Shown here one piece after another: positions 1 to 6,089 of a stretch of 6,484 nt of DNA. A program made the position numbers and the translations under genes. Position 1 is the stretch's first letter. Each line of letters starts with the position of its first letter. Source of the stretch: CAUZEO01 sp963578625 (GTDB lineage Bacteria; Verrucomicrobiota; Kiritimatiellia; SLOV01). The notes under the pieces were generated by a model, which saw nothing but the letters and a program-made list of their open reading frames with translations, was not told where the DNA came from and ran no database searches. Location of the stretch: positions 1 to 6,484 of the forward strand of contig CAUZEO010000303.1 of NCBI GenBank assembly GCA_963578625.1. The letters are read 5' to 3'.

Positions 1-742
1 CATGGTAGACGCTTTTCCTATTCGTGCGCAAGATATCCATCCACACTCCGGGAGATCCCGCGGCAACGCGCGTTGTATCGTGAAATCCCTGCCCGCAGAA
101 AACAGATTTTTCTTGCAGTTCCCCCCCCCCTGCCACGGTCGCCGCAAGCAGGGCGGCGATCATGTGGGGTAAATGGCTGGTCTTTGCCAGCATCACGTCG
201 TGGGCTTCGGGACTCATGGAGACAACGTTTGCACCGGCCGCTTCCCAGATTTCGCTAACCAACCTGGCTGAATTCAAACTCACTTCTACGCCGGGTTCGG
301 GCGTGATAACCACAACCGCCCGCTGGTACAGCTCGGCATGCGCCGCATCCAGTCCTTCAAGTTCCGACCCCGCGATAGGATGCGACCCAACGAACCGGCC
401 GCCCCAGTCCGCCACCACCACCGACATCTCCCGGCACAGATCCGACTTCGTGCTCCCCACGTCGGTTACCACCGCACCTTCCGACAGTCCCGGCAGCGCT
501 TCGCGTACGATTTCAGGAATTGTCCGCACCGGAACGCAAGCCACCACCGCTCCCGCACCCCGTACCGCCAGCTCCGGGGATTCAAACACCTCGTCCACTA
601 CGCCCGTCCCCAGCGCCCGCTCCCGCGTGGTCTGCCGTCTCGCATATCCGACAATTCTCACCGAAGGGACAAACTTCTTGAGCGCTAGACCCAGAGATCC
701 CCCCATGAGTCCCAAGCCCAGTATCGAAATACGATCTATCAT
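1..742 (-). CDS. tyrA: Prephenate dehydrogenase TyrA, 3' end off window
   Basis: Oxidatively decarboxylates prephenate to 4-hydroxyphenylpyruvate in cytosolic tyrosine synthesis. The minus frame from ATG at 742 stays open for 247 codons to the left edge; the family is usually about 280-310 residues, so only the C-terminal tail is missing. Visible motifs: N-terminal Rossmann glycine loop GLGLMGGSLG (residues 9-18), DVGSTK (94-99), GSHPIAGSE (119-127), HDVMLAKTSHLPH (181-193) and GQGFHDTTRVAAGSP (217-231). By family alignment, Ser97, His121, His193, Asp222, Arg225 and Trp234 match conserved active-site positions. The second Rossmann strand ends GYARR, with no acidic residue, so NADP use is possible (inference). 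The ATG is 4 bases past the hisC stop, so the gene is last in the visible operon. A G10 run on the coding strand (codons 205-208) was checked and is in frame. No chorismate mutase domain is fused; PheA supplies that activity. Confidence 0.93.
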   Translation of the reverse strand, partial: MIDRISILGLGLMGGSLGLALKKFVPSVRIVGYARRQTTRERALGTGVVDEVFESPELAVRGAGAVVACVPVRTIPEIVREALPGLSEGAVVTDVGSTKSDLCREMSVVVADWGGRFVGSHPIAGSELEGLDAAHAELYQRAVVVITPEPGVEVSLNSARLVSEIWEAAGANVVSMSPEAHDVMLAKTSHLPHMIAALLAATVAGGGELQEKSVFCGQGFHDTTRVAAGSPGVWMDILRTNRKSVYH

Positions 743-746
743 CGTG

Positions 747-1877
747 TCACGCGGCACCCTCGGCGAAAAACTCGCGAAGGGAGCAAAGAAACCGTTCGTT
801 TTGTTCGTGCGTTCCCACCGTAACCCGAATGTACTCAGGAAGACCATAACCATCCATCGGACGAACAATCACGTGCCGACGCTGCAGGGCTTCGCTGCAG
901 GCCCTGCCCTTCCCCACGTGAACCAGGAGAAAATTCACGACCGAGGGCACATAGCCGATCCCAGCCGCGTTCAAGCCATCCTCAAGATAGGCAAGCCCCT
1001 CCGTAACCAGCCGACGGGTTTTCGCGACAAACTCATCGTCTCGCAACGCGGCGCCGGCCGCCAGTTGCGCCATCGCACTCACGTTGAATGGCTGGCGGGC
1101 CCGGTTCAATAGATCGATTACTTCGGACGGGGCGATGAAATACCCGACTCGCAGTCCCGCCAGCCCGTACGTCTTGGAAAAGGTTCGAAGGATCACTACG
1201 CTCCGATTCTCGAGAACGTAGGAAACGGTCGGCGGCTGATCGGACTCCTCGAGAAGCTCAATGTAAGCCTCGTCGATGACCGTGATCACGTGATCCGGCA
1301 CCGCATTCACAAACTGGTTCAAAGCATCTGAAGTCACGCGGGTACCCGTCGGGTTATTCGGATTTGCGATAAACACCAGGCGCGTCCGGGGTGTGATCGC
1401 CTCCAGCATGGCCGGCAAGTCATGCCTGAACGCTTTTGCCGGCGTCGCTACGGTCTCGGCTTGAAAAAGGTCGGCAACCAGCCGGTAGATGACGAATGCC
1501 TGCTGCGACATGACAATCTCGGCGCCTGGTCCAAGAAACACGTGTCCAAGTAACTCGATCGCCTCATTGCTGCCGTGGGTGATCAGGAGTTGGGACACGT
1601 CGACCCCCAGCTTTTTCGAAAGGTCCCGCTTGAGGTAAAATGTACCACCATCCGGGTACAAATGCATGGATGACGCGGCATCCTGCATCGCCGCGACTGC
1701 CAAGGGCGACGGCCCCAGCGCATTTTCGTTCGATGCTAGCTTGTCAATCCCGTCATCATTCTCCAATCCAAGCTCCCGCGCAACTTCGGAGATTGGGCGC
1801 CCGGGCTCGTAGGTCGCCAGATCCGGGATATGCGAATTGGCGAGCGCCGTGAAACTGGTGGAGCTTTTTCTCTTCAT
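747..1877 (-). CDS. hisC: HisC-type aminotransferase (histidinol-phosphate / aromatic)
   Basis: A PLP-dependent fold-type I aminotransferase of the HisC family, 376 residues (family usually 350-375). Visible motifs: SNENALGPSPLA (49-60), YPDGG (74-78), GSNEAI (102-107), NPNNPTGT (172-179), IDEAY (201-205) with the PLP-pairing Asp202, and RTFSKTYGLAGLRVGY (231-246) with the Schiff-base Lys235 and Arg243. Arg351 in YIRVTVGT is the likely substrate-carboxylate arginine. The family classically converts imidazole-acetol phosphate to histidinol phosphate, but many members also transaminate phenylpyruvate and 4-hydroxyphenylpyruvate. Its place between pheA and tyrA, with no other his gene in the window, favours aromatic transamination here (inference). 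The ATG overlaps the pheA stop as ATGA. No strong Shine-Dalgarno precedes it, which fits translational coupling. The product name aminotransferase is sure; the main substrate is not. Confidence 0.93.
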   Translation of the reverse strand: MKRKSSTSFTALANSHIPDLATYEPGRPISEVARELGLENDDGIDKLASNENALGPSPLAVAAMQDAASSMHLYPDGGTFYLKRDLSKKLGVDVSQLLITHGSNEAIELLGHVFLGPGAEIVMSQQAFVIYRLVADLFQAETVATPAKAFRHDLPAMLEAITPRTRLVFIANPNNPTGTRVTSDALNQFVNAVPDHVITVIDEAYIELLEESDQPPTVSYVLENRSVVILRTFSKTYGLAGLRVGYFIAPSEVIDLLNRARQPFNVSAMAQLAAGAALRDDEFVAKTRRLVTEGLAYLEDGLNAAGIGYVPSVVNFLLVHVGKGRACSEALQRRHVIVRPMDGYGLPEYIRVTVGTHEQNERFLCSLREFFAEGAA

Positions 1878-2974
1878 TCCATTGTCTGGTCAGTCCCCTG
1901 AACATCAACCGGATCCGCGGAAGAAGGATAAGATCCAAGCACCGTCAGGGTAAGGCAATGGCTGCCCAGTTCAGCCAGTGCTTTCTTTACCGGCTTTTCT
2001 TCGCTGTGCCCCTCAATATCAACGAAGAACCAGTATTCCCACGCCTTCTGCCGGCTGGGTCTCGACTCAATCTTACTCATGTTCAACCCGCTGGACCTGA
2101 ACGACCCGAGCGCATCGTACAGCGCTCCCACCTTGTGGTGCACCCGGAAGACCACCGATGTTTTGTCCCGCCCCGTCCGTTGACCAACGCTGTGGCCGAT
2201 TACGAAAAAACGGGTTGCGTTTCCCGCCTCGTCCTGGATCTGTTCCGCAATCACAGGAAGTCCGTGAAGTTCCGCGGCGAGCCTGCCCGCAATTGCGGCG
2301 CAGCCTTCCTCGGTCGAGGCGCGCGCCGCGGCCAGGGCAGTGCTGGCAGTGGGCACTTGGGCCGCGGTCGGCATTTCCCTCGCCAGCCAATGCCGGCACT
2401 GCCCGAATACCTGCGGATGGCTGTATACCGTCTGCACTTCATCGAGTTTCACGCGGGACAGCAAATGGTGCTCAATGGGCAGGCAGACTTCGGAGTAGAT
2501 CTTGAGGGGCGTTTCCGTCAATTCGTCCAGAGTCGGATTCACCGAGCCTTCGGTGGAATTCTCAATCGGCACCACCCCGTAGTCCGCGACGCGCTTCTGA
2601 ACCGCGGTGAACACGTCGGCAACGGCGATTTCCGGCACATAAGTTACGCTGGACCCGAACCGGGTCTTGGCCGCCTGGTGTGTATAGGTTCCCTCCGGCC
2701 CGAGGTAGGCGATTTTCGTGTCGCGTTCCAGGGATATTGCCGCGGACATGATTTCGCGGTAGATCGCCTGTAGCGACTCGTCCCGGATCGGCCCCTCGTT
2801 CAGAGACCGCACGCGCTCGAGAACTTCGCGCTCCCTGGCGGGCGTATAGACTTCCTGCTTCGACTTGCTCTTCAGTGAACCGATGTGCACAGCACTCCGA
2901 ATCCGCTCGTTCAGCAGCCGAATCAGCTCCGCATCGATTTCATCGATTCGTTTGCGATATTCATCCAGGCTCAA
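1874..2974 (-). CDS. pheA: Bifunctional chorismate mutase / prephenate dehydratase (P-protein)
   Basis: Converts chorismate to prephenate and then to phenylpyruvate, the committed steps to phenylalanine. At 366 residues it has the full P-protein layout. Residues 1-85 are an AroQ chorismate mutase helix bundle, with Arg7, Arg24, Lys35, Arg47 and Glu48 matching E. coli active-site positions. Residues about 87-262 are the dehydratase, with LGPEGTYTHQAA (91-102), VVPIENSTEGSV (134-145) and NATRFF (252-257), the Thr-Arg-Phe catalytic motif. Residues about 272-350 are a regulatory ACT domain with GALY (283-286) and ESRP (303-306), the phenylalanine-sensing motifs, so feedback inhibition by phenylalanine is expected. 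The start is TTG at 2974: an in-frame stop lies just upstream, no other start is near, and GAGGA precedes it by 9 bases. The TTG overlaps the scpB stop (TTGA). Confidence 0.96.
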   Translation of the reverse strand: MSLDEYRKRIDEIDAELIRLLNERIRSAVHIGSLKSKSKQEVYTPAREREVLERVRSLNEGPIRDESLQAIYREIMSAAISLERDTKIAYLGPEGTYTHQAAKTRFGSSVTYVPEIAVADVFTAVQKRVADYGVVPIENSTEGSVNPTLDELTETPLKIYSEVCLPIEHHLLSRVKLDEVQTVYSHPQVFGQCRHWLAREMPTAAQVPTASTALAAARASTEEGCAAIAGRLAAELHGLPVIAEQIQDEAGNATRFFVIGHSVGQRTGRDKTSVVFRVHHKVGALYDALGSFRSSGLNMSKIESRPSRQKAWEYWFFVDIEGHSEEKPVKKALAELGSHCLTLTVLGSYPSSADPVDVQGTDQTME

Positions 2975-3720
2975 GAGTCTTCATCCTCGTTGTGGTTATC
3001 ATCTTCGTCTGCGAACTCATCTTCTTCCTCCGGCTCTTCATCGTCATCGGGAATGGATTCATTCTCACCATCCAACGGGAGGTCCGTCTGTTCAGAGTCG
3101 TCTTCCGTCACCATCGTTGGCTCGACGGGCCGCTTACTTTCCACAAGTTTCTTGAGTTCCGCGACGTTGGGCAATTCCTCCAGGGAGCGAAGGCCGAAAT
3201 GTTCGAGAAATCGGCTGGTGGTGCCGAAGAGCCAGGGCCGGCCCGGCAGTTCGCTGCGGCCGACGACGCGCACCAGTTGCATCTCCAGCAAGTTTCGCAC
3301 GATCTGGTCCACCGCCACACCACGGACATCCTCAATTTCCGCTCGCGTCACCGGCTGCCGGTAGGCGATGATCGCAAGACTTTCCAGGGCCGGGCGGGAG
3401 AGCTTGGCGGCCTTGCCCTTCTCCAGCATCTGCCGCAGCCAGGGCCCGCACTCAACATCGTTCTCAAGCCGGTATCCCTTGGCGATCTCGTTTACCGTAA
3501 ACCCGGCTCGCAGTGGAACCAGGTCGTTGCGCAATTCCTGGATCGCGTTCTCAACGTCCTCTGTCGTGATCTCAGTGTAATCCTTGTAGGGGCCGCCGTG
3601 GTTCTCGGCCACCTGCTGCAGCACCCTGCGAATGTCGCCCGGCGTCAGAGGCTTGCGGGCTCCAAACAACAATGCGCCAACCACTTGTTTGAGTTCGGGA
3701 AGAACCAGTACTTCGCTCAT
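2971..3720 (-). CDS. scpB: Segregation and condensation protein ScpB
   Basis: The winged-helix (kite) subunit of bacterial condensin. ScpB dimers bind the ScpA linker, which bridges the SMC heads, and the complex acts on the chromosome in compaction and segregation. From ATG 3720 it is 249 residues. ScpB hallmarks are an N-terminal winged helix (LKQVVGALLFGARKPLTPGDI, residues 10-30), then KLSRPALESLAIIAYRQPVTRAEIEDVRGV (106-135) and GRPWLFGTTSRFLEHFGL (160-177) in the second winged helix. Residues 206-249 form a highly acidic low-complexity tail (26 Asp/Glu of 44), probably disordered. The frame continues upstream to 3792, but those 24 codons lie inside scpA and are unlike ScpB. GGAGG 11 bases before 3720 and the position 4 bases after the scpA stop support this start. 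The stop overlaps the pheA start. Confidence 0.94.
   Translation of the reverse strand: MSEVLVLPELKQVVGALLFGARKPLTPGDIRRVLQQVAENHGGPYKDYTEITTEDVENAIQELRNDLVPLRAGFTVNEIAKGYRLENDVECGPWLRQMLEKGKAAKLSRPALESLAIIAYRQPVTRAEIEDVRGVAVDQIVRNLLEMQLVRVVGRSELPGRPWLFGTTSRFLEHFGLRSLEELPNVAELKKLVESKRPVEPTMVTEDDSEQTDLPLDGENESIPDDDEEPEEEDEFADEDDNHNEDEDS
2984..2988 (-). promoter_or_regulatory. Ribosome binding site supporting the TTG start of pheA
   Basis: GAGGA on the minus strand, 9 bases before TTG 2974 and inside the acidic 3' end of scpB. Together with the in-frame stop just upstream of the TTG, it supports an unusual TTG start. Confidence 0.5.
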
Positions 3721-3724
3721 GCTC

Positions 3725-4498
3725 CTATTCGCCTCCAGCCGTCTCTGGCGAATAGAGCGCCGGATCCCATTCTTCGTGTTTCTCCAAAACAATCTCCCTG
3801 AATACGCCGCCCTGCCGGGCTCGGACTTGCTTCATCTTGATCAATTCGAGCAGCGCCAGAAACGTGCAGATCATTTCGTTGCGGCTCCGCATTCCCTTAA
3901 ATAGGTTCGTCATCGAGGAGCCTTCCTCCTTATTCAGTATCGAAACAAGCTGATCAATCTTTTCCGAAACCGTAAACCGGTCACCGAAAATCTCGGTGAG
4001 ACTCTCGTCTTCCAAACGATTCAAAGCCTCATTGAAGGCCGAAATGAGGTCGAAAATACTTACATCGTTCAAAGAGACATCCGGCATCTTCCCCAATTGA
4101 ACGCCCTCGCCCTCCCGGCCGAACACATTTTCCCGGCGATTCTCCATGTTCTCGAGAAAAAGGGCGGCATCCTTGAACTTCTTGTACTCCACCAACTGCC
4201 GGACGAGATCCCACCGTGGATCCTCCTCCTCTTCTTCCTCGATTTCCGGCCGTTCCTCCACCGGGAGCAGCATGCGACTCTTGATCATCATCAGGGTCGC
4301 TCCCATCACCAGGAACTCGCCGGCAATGTTCAGATCCAGCATGCGCATCAATCCCAGCGTATCCATGTACTGCGAAAAGATCCGCTCGATCGGGATATCG
4401 TGAATATCGACTTCTTCTTTCTTGATCAGGTACAGCAACAGATCGAGAGGGCCCTCGAAGACATCGAGTTGTACTTTGTAGTCCCCGCCGCCACTCAC
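3725..4498 (-). CDS. scpA: Segregation and condensation protein ScpA (kleisin)
   Basis: The kleisin of the SMC-ScpAB condensin. Its N-terminus binds the SMC neck, its C-terminus binds the partner SMC cap, and its middle carries ScpB, closing a ring around DNA. The 257 residues fit the family (about 240-270). Visible are the signature YKVQLDVFEGPLDLLLYLI (7-25) followed by KKEEVDIHDIPIERI (26-40), then AGEFLVMGATLMMIKSRMLLP (59-79), an acidic linker (85-93), a long ScpB-binding middle, and a C-terminal winged helix (about 185-242) with SRNEMICTFLALLELIKMKQV. The start is GTG at 4498, overlapping the trpS stop as GTGA. This start puts the conserved N-terminal motif at the usual distance from residue 1. 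The adjacent scpB gives the normal scpAB pairing. Confidence 0.95.
   Translation of the reverse strand: MSGGGDYKVQLDVFEGPLDLLLYLIKKEEVDIHDIPIERIFSQYMDTLGLMRMLDLNIAGEFLVMGATLMMIKSRMLLPVEERPEIEEEEEEDPRWDLVRQLVEYKKFKDAALFLENMENRRENVFGREGEGVQLGKMPDVSLNDVSIFDLISAFNEALNRLEDESLTEIFGDRFTVSEKIDQLVSILNKEEGSSMTNLFKGMRSRNEMICTFLALLELIKMKQVRARQGGVFREIVLEKHEEWDPALYSPETAGGE
3732..3736 (-). promoter_or_regulatory. Ribosome binding site of scpB
   Basis: GGAGG on the minus strand, 11 bases before ATG 3720 and inside the last scpA codons. It selects this ATG over an in-frame ATG at 3792. A second AGGAG (3722-3726) is only one base from the ATG, probably too close to function alone. Confidence 0.55.
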
Positions 4499-5457
4499 GC
4501 CAATCCCACCGCCGATCTTGCGGCATCCAGCGTTTGCCTGGCGGTCTGCTTCGCCTTGGCGGCGCCGGCGGCAAGCACGTCCTCCACGTAGGCAAGGTCG
4601 CCGGCCAACTCTTCGCGCCGGGCCTTCATCGGGGCGAAGTACGACTCGAACGCTTCCGCCAGGGCCTTCTTGGCGTCACCATACCCCATCCCGCCGGCAC
4701 GGTATCGCGCAGCAAGTTCGTCGGCTTCAGCCGGCTCGGCGAGCAGCCGGTAGAGCTGATAGATGGTGCTGGCCTCCGGATCCTTCGGCTCATCGACGGT
4801 CTTCGAATCCGTGACAATCCGCATGATCTTCTTACGCGTCGGCTTCGGGTCTCCGAAAATTCCGATGGTATTCCCGTACGATTTCGACATTTTCTGGCCG
4901 TCCAGGCCGGGAATCACCGCCACCGACTTTTCGATCCGAGGCTCGGGAATTTTGAAGGTCTCGCCGAAACTTTGATTGAACTTTTCCGCAATGTCCCGTG
5001 TCACTTCGAGATGCTGCTTTTGATCGCCGCCTACCGGAACTACGTCCGACTGCACGGCCAGGATGTCCGCGGCCATCAGCACCGGATACGCAAACAACCC
5101 GTGGTTCGACGAAATTCCTCTCGAGATCTTGTCCTTATAGGAGACACACCGCTCAAGCAGGCCCATCGGCGTAACGTTGGACAGAATCCAAGTGAGTTCC
5201 GTCACTTCGGGCACGTCACTTTGCCGGTAAAACGTCGCCCGGTCCGGATCCAGGCCGCAGGCAAGGAAATCGAGAGCTACGTCCAGGGTCATGCCTCGGA
5301 GAGATCCCGCATCGTCGACCGTCGTCATCGCATGGTAATTTGCAATGAAAATGTAGACATCCGCGGTTCGCGTCATCTCGATCACCGGCCGCATCATGGC
5401 AAAGTAGTTGCCGAGATGAAGCAGCCCTGACGGTTGAATTCCTGATAATACCCTCAT
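4495..5457 (-). CDS. trpS: Tryptophanyl-tRNA synthetase
   Basis: A class I aminoacyl-tRNA synthetase that activates tryptophan with ATP and charges tRNA-Trp in the cytosol. From ATG 5457 it is 320 residues, typical of the short bacterial TrpS. Visible are GIQPSGLLHLGNY (6-18), where HLGN is the HIGH-motif variant, then ADILAVQSDVVPVGGDQKQH (130-149), the tryptophan/ATP pocket, and KMSKSYGN (189-196), the KMSKS loop. The frame continues upstream to 5505, but the extra 16 codons are unlike TrpS. GGAG five bases before 5457 and immediate entry into RVLSGIQPSG fix the start. It is the first gene of the minus-strand run, with its stop overlapping the scpA GTG. No T-box or trp leader is visible; the upstream DNA is the start of the divergent vanZ-like gene. 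Confidence 0.96.
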   Translation of the reverse strand: MRVLSGIQPSGLLHLGNYFAMMRPVIEMTRTADVYIFIANYHAMTTVDDAGSLRGMTLDVALDFLACGLDPDRATFYRQSDVPEVTELTWILSNVTPMGLLERCVSYKDKISRGISSNHGLFAYPVLMAADILAVQSDVVPVGGDQKQHLEVTRDIAEKFNQSFGETFKIPEPRIEKSVAVIPGLDGQKMSKSYGNTIGIFGDPKPTRKKIMRIVTDSKTVDEPKDPEASTIYQLYRLLAEPAEADELAARYRAGGMGYGDAKKALAEAFESYFAPMKARREELAGDLAYVEDVLAAGAAKAKQTARQTLDAARSAVGLA

Positions 5458-5462
5458 GTCTA

Positions 5463-5466
5463 CTCC
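5463..5466 (-). promoter_or_regulatory. Ribosome binding site of trpS
   Basis: GGAG on the minus strand, five bases before ATG 5457. It favours this ATG over the in-frame ATG at 5505, whose extra residues do not look like TrpS. Confidence 0.5.
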
Positions 5467-5483
5467 GCAGGGGAAAGACACTA

Positions 5484-5924
5484 GTGAATGTGAGAAATGC
5501 AGCAAAGGAAAAAGAAGGCACCGTGCGCTGGATCGGAAAGCTGCTCAGGTACTGGCTCCCGCCAATCCTTCTCCTTGTCACCATGGCCCTCTACAGCGCG
5601 AATGCGCTGCCCCACCGGCCACCGATCTGGATGCTCAGGCGGGACAAACTCGTGCATGGGATCTTCTTTGGTACCGTGGCGGTCCTGGTCATGCGAGCCC
5701 TCCGTGGCGGCCACCGCTGGACGACCTGGTGGGCCGCCACGGGCGCTTTTCTCTTCACCGTTCTCTACGGAGGGTGGGACGAATATCAACAGGGACACAA
5801 TCCGGCCCGGAATCAGGATCTTCACGATTGGTACGCCGACATCATCGGCTCAAGCACGGTTTTCCTGTCCGCCACCGCAAAATCCCTCCTGGCCCGCAGA
5901 TCGAGCCAACCAATTGAACCTTGA
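5484..5924 (+). CDS. VanZ-like family small membrane protein
   Basis: A 146-residue predicted inner-membrane protein with about four hydrophobic segments (about 22-38, 57-73, 79-97, 119-135). It fits the VanZ-like family pattern: DKLVHGIFFG (54-63) opening the second membrane segment, DEYQQ (99-103), and DLHDWYADIIG (112-122), matching the family's Asp-Glu-x-x-Gln then Asp-x-x-Asp-x-x-x-Asn/Asp-x-x-Gly order. VanZ itself gives low-level teicoplanin resistance, but most single-domain relatives have no known role, and resistance should not be assumed. The start used is GTG 5484 with AGGGGA about 9 bases upstream; GTG at 5490 or 5523 (with GAAGG four bases before it) are alternatives that keep all membrane segments. 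It is divergent from trpS and convergent with the repeat-protein gene; neither neighbour suggests a function. Confidence 0.8.
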   Translation: MNVRNAAKEKEGTVRWIGKLLRYWLPPILLLVTMALYSANALPHRPPIWMLRRDKLVHGIFFGTVAVLVMRALRGGHRWTTWWAATGAFLFTVLYGGWDEYQQGHNPARNQDLHDWYADIIGSSTVFLSATAKSLLARRSSQPIEP

Positions 5925-5949
5925 AATGCGGCGACAACGCGCTCCCGGA

Positions 5950-6070
5950 AATGTCCAATATCGAATGCTCAATTTAGAATATCCAAGGGGGGGGGATCTC
6001 ATCCTTCAATATTGGGCATTGAGCATTCGATATTCGAAATTATACAATTAAACACCAAATACTGAGCACT
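5950..6070. repeat. Palindromic heptamer-repeat element
   Basis: Non-coding AT-rich DNA between two convergent genes. On the plus strand 6007-6041 is five 7-base units, all ending ATT: CAATATT, GGGCATT, GAGCATT, CGATATT, CGAAATT. On the minus strand 5984-5950 is five more: GGATATT, CTAAATT, GAGCATT, CGATATT, GGACATT. The two 35-base arms are exactly symmetric around a 22-base spacer (5985-6006) holding nine G. The core 5957-5973 / 6018-6034 is a perfect 17-base inverted repeat, and 27 of 35 arm positions match overall. After a one-base slip at 6042, decayed units (TACAATT, AAACACC, AAATACT, GAGCACT) continue in 7-base register to 6070. The period of 7 argues against coding. It could be a dispersed genomic repeat, a MITE/REP-like element or a cruciform-forming site; no terminal target duplication or transposase is visible. 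Confidence 0.75.
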
Positions 6071-6089
6071 CCCACCCGCTCCCCGCAAC

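Noticed and set aside
121..130. Suspected frameshift in tyrA at the C10 tract
   Set aside because: Codon-by-codon reading shows ten G keeps the frame, and the downstream GQGFHDTTRVAAGSP motif is read in the same frame as the upstream Rossmann motif. The gene simply has no stop inside the window.
162..1112. Long plus-strand open frame of 316 codons
   Set aside because: It lies antisense to tyrA and the end of hisC, both of which carry clear family motifs; its own translation is low-complexity Ser/Thr/Pro/Arg with no recognisable domain.
1958..2773. Plus-strand open frame of 271 codons
   Set aside because: Antisense to pheA, which has all three expected domains; a consequence of G+C-rich codon structure.
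2875..3801. Plus-strand open frame of 308 codons
   Set aside because: Antisense to scpB and the flanking ends of pheA and scpA; no motif of its own.
4534..5430. Plus-strand open frame of 298 codons
   Set aside because: Antisense to trpS, whose HLGN and KMSKS motifs are unambiguous.
5444..5449. GATAAT as a -10 box for the vanZ-like gene
   Set aside because: No -35-like hexamer at 16-18 bases upstream and no extended -10; it lies within trpS codons, so the match may be chance.
5478..5504. TTGCTG / TAGTGT as a minus-strand promoter for trpS
   Set aside because: Each hexamer matches only about half of the sigma-70 consensus; too weak to call.
5950..6041. The palindrome as a Rho-independent terminator for vanZ-like or the repeat-protein gene
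   Set aside because: The stem is AT-rich and imperfect, and neither strand has a T run right after it; the 7-base unit structure explains it better.
5950..6070. CRISPR-like array
   Set aside because: Units are 7 bases, degenerate, without spacers, and no cas gene is present.
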